In this document: positions 12,173 through 22,789 of the stretch, piece after piece | Position numbering within the stretch: position 1 is the stretch's first letter | Layout of the letters: every line of letters starts with the position of its first letter | Assembly: GCA_026686845.1 (NCBI GenBank) | Contig: JAIVEN010000003.1 | Span: 3,474,501 to 3,538,500, forward strand | Direction: 5' to 3' | Source: Adenanthera pavonina | Taxonomy: Eukaryota > Streptophyta > Magnoliopsida > Fabales > Fabaceae | Length of the DNA: 64,000 nucleotides | The notes under the pieces: model-generated | Seen by the model: only the letters and a program-made list of their open reading frames with translations | What the model was told of the DNA's origin: nothing | Databases searched by the model: none | Program-made: the position numbers and the translations under genes

Positions 12173-13084
12173 CTAATCTTCATCAGTATCTTCATCAGAA
12201 TCCTCCATAGGATTGTACTCTAAGTATTCATCGGAGTCATAATCTATGTAATAGTCACTTGTATCATCATCTAGTCCAGCCTCCTTCCACAACTCATCAA
12301 TGTCTGGACCATACTTTTCCCAATAATACTCCTCGACATTTATCACTTCCACTTCCTTTTCTACTTCAATAGGGTACTTTTCCGGATCTTCCTCCGGGTC
12401 TTCCTCCGGGTCTTCCTCTGGATCTTCCTCTGAGTCCTCCTCTGGTATTTCTTCCTCTGAGGCTTCCATTGCCTCAGCCTTTTCCTCTTCCCTATAGCGT
12501 TCTGCTTGAAGTGTGTAGGCAATAACACAATCTTCCAGTGTATTGAACACACGCTCTTGTAACTTCTCTTTCATGTGATTCCAGAACCAATGGTCAGGGA
12601 GAGCATCGAGCACTTGCTCAACCCAAAGCCCCTCAGGGAGTCTATGACCATGTTGCCTTTCGAGGATCTCTTTCACCTCCAATACTGTGCTCAGGAATTC
12701 CAAGACTGGAACATATCCTCCATATTGAGCACGACAGTTATCAGAAGCAATCATGACTATTAGTTGGATTTGGAGTCTTTGGTCTAGTTGGGAAAGACCA
12801 CCATTTTCTCCAAATAGTTCAGTCGAGTCAGAGTTACTGGAATCCACAGAGTTCATGGGCTGATCAACTTCCTCATCTATGTTCATGAATGTTATCCCTG
12901 ATCTTGGAGGAACTATTCGTAAGGGATTAGTAGCAGTGAGATCATTTCCTAACTCCGGATAATCTTTTAGGTCAGTGATTGTCACGTTGCTGTCATCGCT
13001 GAAAGTTAAATTAGATCCCATACTCTCCTCCATAGGGTCTAGGTTAGGCTCATCCCAATTTCCTGCATTCGGGTTATTGGCCAT
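12173..13084 (-). CDS. Extra acidic ORF between PBS and Gag of the gypsy element
   Basis: An open frame of 303 codons from ATG 13084, on the same strand as Gag-Pol and about 280 nt upstream of the Gag ATG. It is very acidic, mostly in the last third, with a (EEDP)n repeat at about residues 218-232 encoded by 12-bp DNA repeats and a D/E/Y-rich tail. Residues about 98-203 include VLDALPDHWFWNHMKEKL and a following TLEDCVIAYTLQAERYREEE. The pattern (L..LP..W...TLED....L.AE..R) resembles the UBN2-type Gag domain of copia elements, but weakly. No signal peptide, membrane segment or zinc knuckle is seen. Tekay elements normally start Gag soon after the PBS, and the old related element in this window does so. 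I cannot assign a function. Captured host or Gag-like sequence is possible. Confidence 0.75.
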   Translation of the reverse strand: MANNPNAGNWDEPNLDPMEESMGSNLTFSDDSNVTITDLKDYPELGNDLTATNPLRIVPPRSGITFMNIDEEVDQPMNSVDSSNSDSTELFGENGGLSQLDQRLQIQLIVMIASDNCRAQYGGYVPVLEFLSTVLEVKEILERQHGHRLPEGLWVEQVLDALPDHWFWNHMKEKLQERVFNTLEDCVIAYTLQAERYREEEKAEAMEASEEEIPEEDSEEDPEEDPEEDPEEDPEKYPIEVEKEVEVINVEEYYWEKYGPDIDELWKEAGLDDDTSDYYIDYDSDEYLEYNPMEDSDEDTDED

Positions 13085-13183
13085 CTGCAACTAAGGCAAC
13101 TGATAAGCACTAGCTATCTTAAGAGAAAATTATAACTAAAAACATACAAAACTTTCCAATTGCAAGGTTTTATCCAGATCTTT

Positions 13184-13195
13184 GCTCTGATACCA
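13184..13195 (-). other. Primer-binding site of the gypsy element (tRNA-iMet)
   Basis: The minus strand reads TGGTATCAGAGC, complementary to the 3' end of initiator tRNA-Met, four bases inside the 5' LTR boundary. Confidence 0.9.
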
Positions 13196-13954
13196 AAAAT
13201 GTGACATCTTATTTTACTAGGCTTTTAATCATATATTATATATCTAGCGGAAAGAATTAAATGTCTAGAATAATAAAACTTTTAAACTTTTCAAAATTAA
13301 GTTGTTCAAAAGACAATAACTAATCTGAAAGTTTACCTTAATTAATAATAATTAAAACAACCATATTGTAATTATCTAATAATTGTTCCAAAACATCTAA
13401 AGTAAAGCCAGTAAGTAGAAATCATAACTAAAACATATCTTCCTAATTTAATTACATTTATTCTAAAGCAAAATAATATTCTCCGGTCTGCTTTCTCTTA
13501 GTTAACCATCCCCTTGTCTTTGCTTTTGCTTGTGCTTGTTCCTAACAATGTTAGTCATTGGGTGTGAGATTTGGGAAAATCTCAGTAGTATATATATTCA
13601 TTCATACAAATCATGCTCATAATTAAGTAGTTATGCAAACAACCAAATAACTCATATTTCATGATGCATAAAAAAAAACTCAATAGAGTTTCCTCTTAAT
13701 ACTAGACATCCATAGCATTTTAAAACATTTATATTGAAATAACTCATCCAATAGTATCACATAACATCCATAATTAATTTACAGAAAATGCATGAAATAA
13801 ATAATATACTACCTCTACCGAAAAGTATTTTGAGCTAAACAGCCTGCCTTCCTTCTTTTTCCTTCTCTTGCACTCACACTCTCTTTCTCTCCCTTGGCTC
13901 TCTCTTTCTTTCACTCACAATTGGTGGGGTGCTAAAATGAAGAAATGAGAGGGG

Positions 13955-13962
13955 TATTTATA
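13955..13962 (-). promoter_or_regulatory. TATA box in the gypsy 5' LTR
   Basis: TATAAATA on the minus strand within the 5' LTR. It would place the transcript start (U3/R border) about 30 nt further on, near 13925, ahead of the PBS. Confidence 0.6.
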
Positions 13963-14033
13963 GTGTTGATGTCTTGGCCATTAAGTGACATCAATCCAAT
14001 GAATAACTTTATTCAGTGTATGCTCATTAATAT

Positions 14034-14243
14034 AATTCATTGTATACCTCATTCAATGTAACTTATTTAAACCATAATTCATTGCATACTTTATTCAATG
14101 TAACTTATTTAAACCACAATTCATTGCATACTTTATTCAATGTAACTTATTTAAACCATAATTCATTGTATACTTTATTCAATGTAACTTATTTAAACCA
14201 TAATTCATTGTATACTTAATTCAATATAACTTTTTTAATCCAC
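14034..14243. repeat. 42-bp tandem repeat inside the gypsy 5' LTR
   Basis: The counterpart of 7073-7282, five 42-bp units. One substitution in the last unit (caatata versus caatgta) is among the few LTR differences. Confidence 0.85.
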
Positions 14244-14597
14244 AATTCATGTAACCATATTAATCATAGATTCATGGATGTTACAGTTTGAGAAAGAGAG
14301 GATCGGTTGAGAGAACAAAACAAAATGAAATAGGAAATCTTTTGTCACCGCTAGATTTGTTTTCTAATCAATGGTTGTGTATTTGCCACTTCATCAATCT
14401 ATGCCTTGAGTTTTTTTCCAAAATAAAGATGTTAAAACTTTTGTTGATGGTTCCAAAAATAACCACTAAGAAATATTAATTGTTTTTTGGTGGTTATTAC
14501 TGAAATCACCAACAAAAATCTTTACCTAATTTTTATTGGTGTTTTTTCCTAGAACTGTCAATTATTAAACGTAAAAAAAACTATTTTTGGTGTAGTG

Positions 14598-17143
14598 ATA
14601 TAAATCTTGTTTCCTAAATTTTAAATGTTGTCAAACGTCAAAATTTTGATTTGCCTTTCAAATAAATATGGAAAGGAAAGATGTGTAAGACTCAATTAAA
14701 TAGGCAATAATATTAATTTTATCCATTTGTAACTCCAAAATTATACCTATTTAAAAGAAAATGGACAAAGTTTCCCGGGTATTGATTTTGGTGGGCAAGT
14801 TTGCTATTTGCCCAGGCTCATCAATGAAGGGAGTCTGCATTTTGCAAGCTAGAGATATATTTAATTTTTATCTTATGAACAATAGTACCCATAAACAAAG
14901 CAATGAATGATCAATATCAAGTTTGCTCTATGTCTGAATCAACGTTTTCCACGCAAACTACAGCAGATAGGTTAGAAAAATCATCACCTCCTTGTGCACG
15001 AGATGGGTTCCTCTGTCATGGTGAGTTCGTCCTCCCTAGTCTTTGCGAAGCCTAGCAGCTAAAGAAGATGAGCCGGAAACGCGCAAAGCCTCTCTCTGTT
15101 TTTTGCTTCAAAAATCCATCGAGTCCAGAGCTTGGCGTTTCTGGCGTTTTGTTCTAATTTACAACGTGGCTATCTTGTTTTCTGCCCCCCAATTTAACTA
15201 ATGTGGCTTCTTTTACTCATGCGGGTTTTCTTTTTCTTTTTTTCAATTATGTAGTTGCCACGCATGCTTTTCCATCCTCCACATCGGCATTCTGTTTGGC
15301 CTGTTATTGCCATTTCAGCATCACAGGGACTGTGGAATTATAAGGATTAACTATGTATCCACCAAAAAGCATAAGGAGGGACGCACAAAATTTTAATTGT
15401 TTAAAGTATTGGAATCTAGTTGCAGATTAATTTTTTTTTGTGAACTCAGGATATCCATACAGCCGATAGCCATGAGATTAATCTCGAGAAATTTGAGCAC
15501 CATTTAAGAGTCTACAGATTATTTTTCTCTTACTATTATTTAAATAAGGCCTACTATGTTTTCTTAGGCCTAAAAACTTAAATATTTTGTTTATTACATG
15601 CCCATTATATTATTAGATTATTAGGCCCATTAGGGTTATTTTGTTTTGCCCATTAAATAAAAGGCTTATTGTATGCGCACATGATACAACCCTGGAGGAT
15701 TAAAATTTTGTGAGTTTTCGGCAAGTGTTCGCTGGTGCTTCTTGTGTTATTAGAAGAATATAAGTTTGATTTATAAAGAAAGTGGTCATTCCTTGTCAAT
15801 ATAAAATTAGGATTTTACAGGTTTTGTTTCCTTAAGGAATCATCTTCTTTTCTTGCTTTCTAGTTGTTAAGGTAATGTACTAGTGTCTTTGTGATTATTA
15901 GAATTAGATTAAATTGGACGTTTTGTTCAATATAAATTGATGAATTTGCCCTTAGTTCAGTTCAGAATATCTTGAAAATCAAGACTAATAAAAATTATCA
16001 AGAAATGATAGAACCAAAAAAATTGATTAGAAAACCAGTCAAAATCATTCAAATTTTTTCCATGGACTAAATTTTTAAATTTTGTTAAAAAAAAAAACGA
16101 AATTTTGACTTTATAAAATATGTTTATAAATTAAATTTAGAAACTGATCCTTATCCCAATAAACTGGACTAGGATAAAGTCTCCTGTTTCTGCTATATAC
16201 AATATTCTCTTCCTCTGGTTCTATCATTTTCTCCGCCATCTATTATTTTGTTTTTCTCGTTTTCAATGATCGAGCTAGCTATGCTGCTCATTGCAAATTA
16301 GTAAGCAGCAACGACTGGTAAGGTCAAGGAAAAACCACAATCAAGCTCTGTTATATATATTCTTTACGTTTTTTTAAGAAAATTTTTTTGTTTATATAAC
16401 ATTAATTACTATTTTCCTAATTATACTCTTATCTATCTTTTTAAAAATCAAAGATTACAATAATTATTATTTCTTATTTCCCCATGTCCATATTATAAGG
16501 TGTGTCATATTATAGGGTGTAAGACCTATTTTTACAATCATTAAGAAAGTTGAAAAACATTATTAAATATACCAAAAATTTCAAATTTATTCCTATTTAT
16601 TGAGAAAATATTAAAATGATTAAAGCAATCATTTTTCCATGAGAAGCTAGATTTTCATGAGTGACTATATTTATAGGAGAGAGAAGTAACCAATTAAATA
16701 TAGTAAGGATAAAATTGTCCATTTGAGTTTCTATACGGTACATTGTGGATAAAAAAATAGGTTCCATATCCTATATTGTGAACCACAGGAAGTATGTATC
16801 TATTTATTGAAGAGTATGTTAAGAAATTTAAAATAAATTTCAACACATTAATGCATTTCTTAATTTATATATTAATATGTTAAATGTCACGTTAAAAGAA
16901 ACGGAAAAATATATTAATCTCAAGCCAACCCCCACGTCACTTCCTCTTGAGCCAAAGGGCACAACGTGCACTTCCCCTCACATCACATCCCATGAATGAA
17001 CTGTCATGCGCGGTCCCTCTTATTCTGTCCCCTTTTTATTACTCCCTCTTGTCCATTTTATTTATAAGAGACTTTTGAGGGTTATATTTTGCACTTATTT
17101 ATAAGAACCAATAACCACTTGTCTATGCATTTAATGTTAAAAG
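14598..17143. other. Intergenic, no gene recognised
   Basis: AT-rich sequence between the CACTA right end and the CRK promoter. No coding frame of note. A stretch around 15540-15680 rich in 'aggcccattag' style words looks like old LTR sequence, but no boundaries were found. Confidence 0.55.
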
Positions 17144-17151
17144 TATAAATA
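17144..17151 (+). promoter_or_regulatory. TATA box of the CRK gene
   Basis: TATAAATA lies 136 nt upstream of the CRK start codon, with a CCAAT-like motif about 35 nt before it. It would give a 5' untranslated region of roughly 105 nt. Confidence 0.5.
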
Positions 17152-17243
17152 AAAGAACCCCCATTTTTGTTCCGATCTAATAATTCAAACACCATTATGC
17201 TCTTTGCGTTATCCTTCTCATTCCCCATGTAGGCAGAGGCCCG

Positions 17244-17249
17244 TTGACC
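17244..17249 (+). promoter_or_regulatory. W-box-like motif in the CRK leader
   Basis: TTGACC matches the WRKY-binding core TTGAC(C/T). Many CRK genes respond to pathogens through WRKY factors, but a single 6-mer is weak evidence. Confidence 0.3.
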
Positions 17250-17286
17250 TCCCATTTCTTCGTCTTCTTCATTCTCTCAACTAAAG

Positions 17287-20200
17287 ATGCTTCAGCCTAC
17301 TATTCTCCTTCCCCTGTTTACCTTCATATTGTGGTCATGCTGGACTCTTAACGGCATCCTTTCGGATCCACAGACCTATCTTCTTAACATCAACTGCCGT
17401 GCATACGACAGGTTTCTCGTTACCGACAAATCCATTTTCAATGACAACCTAAACGCAACGTTGCGAGACATCAGAGAGCGGATCAGTGACCAAAACAAGC
17501 ACTTCGCCACGGCAGATCAAAACAATAGAGAAAACCCCGTCTTCACTCTTTTCCAATGCAGAAACTACCTTTCCATCGCTGACTGTGTAGACTGTTTCGA
17601 TTTTGCCGCCATACAAATCCGAAACTGCTCCAACGCCATGTCCCCGAGTGGCCATGTTGTCTACGATGGTTGCTTCCTCAGGTACAACTAGTTCACCAAC
17701 TTAAAGGGTGACTTTTTTTCTGAATAGTAGAGCGTCGAGATAAGATATTTTTTTTGTCTGCCTTTTACTTTTTCAGCCAACGTATTATGATCTCAGTTTG
17801 CTTTGTTTATTGCTCAACTTAATTAAAAATGGATCCAAGTTGATATCTGCGAACTTCCTTGAATTTTGCTTCTTTTGGAAAGTCAAGGAAGGCTTTAATA
17901 TTTTTTTTTTTAAAAAAATCAAAATTCCAATTAAAGCAAACTTCAAGGATGTGTATGGATCTTCAATTTCATCCATACCTAGAGTAGAGAGAGAAAGGAG
18001 AAAGGAAACTTAAGATAATTATCGCTAAAATATACCTTAGATACCGCAACTCTATTTTCAATTTCAAATTTATCTCTATTTTATTTAATTATAACTATGA
18101 TTTGTGAATCAATTTTAGGGGTGTTCAAATGTGTGGTTTGATTGGATTTTTGGATAAAATCAAATCAAACCAAATCGATTTTAAAAAAATTAGAACTTAT
18201 TTGGTTTCATTAAGAAGTTAGTTTGGTTCAACTTTTGGTCGGTTTAGACCAAATTTGAATAAATTTTTTCATCAGCAAAATACCCTCAACTTTACAGTAG
18301 GTTCCTTTGGTCTATTGACCCTATTTTTTTTTCATTTTAATTCTTTAATTTTTAAAATATAAATAAAATTTTTTTTATTACTAACATGGTTAACTATATT
18401 GATAAAAAATGATGACAAAGATACATCACATGCTAATAAAAGCATTAATTAATGTTGATATGTCAATCTTCATTGTCATGTCATTAATTTATATCATTAT
18501 GTATTCATTAATTAATTTTAGGTTTAAAATATTTTTAATTACATTGACAAATTAAAAATAGATAATTACAAATAATTGACCTCTACATTATTTTCTTTTT
18601 CATAAAAAATGAGTTAGATGAATAGGGAAGCAATTGAAAATGTTTTGTTAGTATTTGAAAATAATTTGTTAGCATTTTATGTTAATATAGTTAACGGTGT
18701 TAGTGGTAAAAAACGTTTTGATTGTATTTTCAAAGTTAAAAAATTAAAAGAAAATAAAATAAAGTTATGAGACATAGCTGGTAGATGACTAGTTTCCTTA
18801 AATATATTATTTTGGGTTTGATCCTTAGCTAAAGGCGCTTCAAAAAAAATTGCACTTATGTCCTTCTCATAATATTATTAATTTTTCAAATCTTTATTGT
18901 TTTATAATCTTTAATTTTCAATAATTTCTTTGAAAGGTTAACCAATGTTTCTTAATTTTATTTTAGGGAGAAAGACAATTTGGGACTTTTATAGAAAAAT
19001 ATTTTCAAATAAACAGTATTAATTGAGAATTCAGTTGGTTTGAGTTGGAAATTCAATTTGTCCGAGTTTGAAATTTTTAAAATTAGTCTTGATTGGAAAT
19101 CATTTTCACATGTGGATCCTAAAATTAAAATTGGTCTTGATTGGGGATTATTAGCCTAAAAATGTCATTTAATTTTCAATAATTTTTTAAAAATAAAAAT
19201 GACATTCTTATGTTAATAATTATTTTTAAATATTGTTAAATCTAAATCATTTACTATAATTTTTCCTATTATAATTTATGTTTATATTTCATTATTATTT
19301 TTTAAAATTAAAATTCAATAAATCGTTAAAAGTTAAAGCTATAAATTTGGCATTTTTGAAAAATAACATTTTTATATCCAAAATAAAAAGATACATATCT
19401 TATGAAAAAAATAATTAATGAAATAATATATATCAAGTTTGGTTCGGTTTGATTTAAGTCTTAAAGGTTCAAAACTAAACTGAATCAAATTGATTTGCTT
19501 TTACCTTAATATTGATTGGTTTATGTGGTTTTGATTTGATTCCTTTTGGTGTGATCGGTTTAATTTGGTTCTCAACAATCTTAGAATCAATTATATGAAG
19601 TTCACGAGACCAATAATTAATTAATCTTAATTCATTATAAGAATTAACCAGTTAATTTACAAACATATCAGAATAATCCAAAGGTGAAAATTCATCGACT
19701 CATTCACTTGATTTATTAAAGCAAAATCCATATTGAAATTGGAAAAAATGATATGGGATACTTTTATGATGTGTTGAGGTACAACTACAACGCTTTCTTT
19801 GACGAGACGACACAGACTTTCAATATCGTATCATGTGGGAATCAGACCATAGGAGAAGCCACTACATTCACCCCAGCAGTACAACAAGTGCTAAAGAATC
19901 TCCAAACAACAACACCTACAATCCCTGGTTTCTTTGCGGCCACGAAGAAGCATGTTCTCGATAATGGTGAAACTGTTTATGCCATTGCTCAATGTGTTGA
20001 TACTGTCACAACGAAAGGGTGCCTTGATTGCTTGACAAGTAGGTACAATAGTATGGTGACTTGTCTTCCCTATTCGGATGGGAGGGCTTTTGATGCAGGT
20101 TGTTTCATGAGATACTCCACCGCATCCTTCTTTCCTGATAACCAGACAATTGATATCACACCCATGGTCAAACAAGGTACAATTGATTCAAAAAATTAAA

Positions 20201-22567
20201 TATATATAGCCCATTTTTGTCTAGGATCTTAAAGAAAACACTATGCTAGGTATGATTTCCATGCAAAACTGCACCTTATGCTAGCCAAGGTTTTACAGTG
20301 TACCATGGATAAAGTTAGCTGTGTAATTTTGAAGCTGACGACAGCCACGATTCATAATGAATGACTATTTTGAAAATGAATTATTTGTTTTGCTGTATTG
20401 TAGCTTCAAGTAATAAGTCGTCCACTATTGGTGGAGTTGCTGGAGGTGTAGCCCTTGTTTTGATCCTCCTTGCAATGTTTGTCTGGTTTAGACGACCAAA
20501 AAGGAATAAGAGAGTTCCTAGAGGTAAACAACTTGAAAAGTCTTTAACTAATGTATTTTAATTTGTTATTATTTATTTGATGCTTTGGTCTTCATATCGA
20601 TGAAGGATGGAATCCCTGACTGATGTTATTAATTTGTCAACTGACTTTGACCTTTGTGTAATTTCGTTAACAGGAGACATAACTGGTGCAAGCAAGTTAA
20701 GAGGGACAGTTACTTATAGTTATAACGATTTAATGTCTGCAACCAAGAATTTTAGTGAAGAAAATAAACTAGGAGAAGGAGGATTTGGGACTGTATACAA
20801 GGTAACTATATTGATTTTCAATTTTTTAATCTATGTCATATTCTAAGGCAAGGATGTCCCTACATGAGTTTTATATGGTGTTGTAAAAGGTTCGATTTCC
20901 AAAATAATAAAGGTAGAACTTCTAATATAGCTTTCATGATTGAAATTCTTTATCATCTTGAATAGGGAACTCTGAAAAATGGGAAAGCCATTGCAGTCAA
21001 GAAATTAACTTTGCACAGCTCCAAGAAGATGGAGGATGATTTTGAATGTGAAGTAAAGCTTATAAGTAATGTTCATCATCGAAATCTTGTTCGACTTCTG
21101 GGATATTGTAGTGAAGGCCGCAACAGAATCCTTGTTTATGAATTCATGAGAAATAGCAGTCTCGACAAATTCTTATTTGGTATCTTATATAAACTAACAA
21201 AACTTTTATACCCTTCTATAGGCATTATATTAGCTGCTATGCTTCTTGATGACATTATGAAATGTGGGCATATTTTCAACTTAGTAAACCACTTATAACT
21301 GACCTCTCAAACAAAAAGCCTCTTGATATGTCATATAGAGAACATAATATAGAAGCATTGATATCAATTCCCTATTGTAACATTTTGAAAAATTAATTTT
21401 ATGTTTCCCCCTTCATTTTCTCTCTTACCTTTCAAATTTTGTGAACTTGACAAATAGGTAAAAAGAAATGTTTTCTCAATTGGAAGCAGCGATATAATGT
21501 AATTTTAGGAATAGCAAAAGGTTTGACATATCTACACGAGGAATTTCATGTTCGTGTTATACATAGAGATATAAAGACTAACAACATCCTCTTAGATGAT
21601 GATCTACAACCTAAAATTGCTGATTTTGGATTAGCAAAGCTTTTACCTGAGGACAAGACTCATCTTGACACAAAAGTCGCAGGAACATTGTAAGTTTAAT
21701 AATAACACCTATTTAATTTTCCTTACTTGTTTGATGATAGAAGGATCGTTCAAGGTATTGATAACACATGCACCAATTTAAGTCAATAGAACACTCCTAT
21801 TACACCTATTAGCTTGAATACTTTAAGGAATTCATATCTATGTCAAACACTAAATAATTCACATTGCACATGCCTATTTCATATTTTGTTGGATCTTAAC
21901 ATATCTATTTTTGTTTGGGCCTTTGTTCTAATCAATTGCATCATAAATATTATTAGAGGATATACAGCACCAGAGTATGCAATTCATGGCCAATTATCAG
22001 AGAAAGCTGATGTCTATAGCTATGGTGTTGTAGTCTTAGAAATTATCAGTGGTCAAAGATGCAAGGAATTAAAGCTAGATGGTGCTGATGAAGGTTCATT
22101 CCTCCTTCAAAAAGTGAGAATAGTCACATAACTATTTAAAAAGGCATTTTTATTTTGAGAAAATTCAAATGTTGGATATTTTTTTTGGTACCACAGTCAA
22201 AGTTTTTCTTTTTATTGGAAAAGCTATTCCTTCTTTGTTAGGGAATCTAATCTAATAATAAATATTTGAAAAACATTAATGTGTCCTTTGCTTTGTCATT
22301 TGTCCTCTTATTTTGCTTCACTTTTATCTGACTTGATAGGCTTGGAAACTTTATGAGAAAGATAAGCACTTAGAGTTGGTGGACAAAACCTTAGACTCTA
22401 ATGACTATGATGTAGAAGAAGTGAAGAAAGTCATAGAGATTGGTTTACTTTGCACCCAAGCATCTGCTCATATAAGGCCAGTGATGTCAGAAGTAATTGT
22501 CTTGCTCCAAAACAAGGAACTATTAGAGAAGAGGAGACCTACCATGCCTATCTTGATTGAGAGATAA
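17287..22567 (+). CDS. Cysteine-rich receptor-like protein kinase (DUF26 RLK), 8 exons
   Basis: Exons 17287-17681, 19779-20176, 20404-20523, 20674-20801, 20966-21179, 21458-21689, 21957-22113 and 22340-22567 all have GT-AG borders and join to 1872 nt, 623 residues plus stop. The order is signal peptide (~1-26), first Gnk2/DUF26 with C91-X8-C100-X2-C103, second with C204-X8-C213-X2-C216, membrane helix ~273-293, then kinase: glycine loop LGEGGFGTV (337-345), Lys359, Glu376, HRD (Asp456), Asn461, DFG (Asp474) and APE (500-502). All residues for activity are present. The family acts at the plasma membrane in stress and immune signalling, and the kinase most resembles the CRK2-like group. Exon 6, with the catalytic loop, has no ATG and is easily missed. 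Intron 1 is unusually long because of an insertion. Confidence 0.93.
18118..19583. mobile_element. Insertion in CRK intron 1 flanked by a 12-bp direct repeat
   Basis: GAATCAATTTTA (18106-18117) and GAATCAATTATA (19584-19595) flank 1466 bp that starts GGGGTGTTCAAATG, and both edges are rich in 'tttggttcggtttgat' words. The flanking repeat looks like a target duplication with one mismatch. Its length would fit a Mutator-like or non-LTR mechanism better than hAT, but the ends are not diagnostic and there is no ORF. It contains a foldback MITE. Confidence 0.5.
18298..18798. mobile_element. Foldback (MITE-like) element, second copy
   Basis: The left half (from about 'aggttcctttggtctattgac') is the imperfect reverse complement of the right half (ending about 'gatgactagtttcctt'). 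The central 'gttaacggtgttagt' core matches the foldback at 1647-2186. Non-coding and nested in the intron-1 insertion. Edges are approximate. Confidence 0.5.
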
Positions 22568-22789
22568 TTGTGTTTTGCAGATACATCCAGTTAAGGGTGA
22601 CTTTGGAGATTTGATCACAAAGATTGATAAAAAAGCAATAACACTGATGAAGATAGAGAAACTAGGAAATTAGTCCTTTATTCCATGATTCAACATTTGG
22701 GTGTAATTATACATCAAGCTTGGAAATTATATATGCGAGTTGATTATTAGAGTAATGTACTATTAATTTAGGTGGTAATCCACTTTCAT
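22568..22789. other. CRK 3' flank
   Basis: 3' untranslated and flanking sequence. About 45 bp at 22709-22755 ('cttggaaattatat...ttgattatt.gagta') recurs at 37529-37573 with roughly 85% identity by eye. Confidence 0.5.

Larger units (their letters stand above)
6239..14285 (-). mobile_element. Complete Ty3/gypsy chromovirus (Tekay-like), young insertion
   Basis: This 8047-bp element has two 1086-bp LTRs (6239-7324 and 13200-14285), TG...CA ends and a perfect 5-bp target duplication GTTTG (6234-6238 and 14286-14290). On the minus strand the order is 5' LTR, tRNA-iMet primer-binding site, an extra acidic ORF, Gag-PR-RT-RNaseH-IN-chromodomain, polypurine tract, 3' LTR. By eye the LTRs differ at only about three positions, which indicates a recent insertion. 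The Tekay (Del) assignment rests on the C-terminal chromodomain-like sequence and domain order. It landed inside the CACTA element 2795-14597. Confidence 0.93.
13200..14285 (-). repeat. 5' LTR of the young gypsy element
   Basis: A 1086-bp direct repeat of 6239-7324, nearly identical by eye. It supplies the promoter for the genomic transcript on the minus strand. It contains the 42-bp tandem array at 14034-14243 and a GA-rich (minus strand) stretch just downstream of the TATA box. Confidence 0.95.
2795..14597. mobile_element. Non-autonomous CACTA element, split by two insertions
   Basis: The left end reads CACTGCACCAAAAATGG at 2795-2811. The right end, read on the minus strand from 14597, is CACTACACCAAAAATAG, so 15 of 17 terminal bases match. 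Subterminal copies of a 'ggttnnnnaataacc / aaccaccaac' motif lie at about 2800-2990 and 14430-14560, as expected for CACTA (En/Spm) elements. Removing the solo LTR (3506-5915) and the gypsy element (6239-14285) leaves about 1.35 kb with no transposase, so it would depend on a helper. A sister copy is at 44399-45644. The 3-bp flanks (taa / ata) do not match, so the target duplication has decayed or the left end has slipped. Confidence 0.7.
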
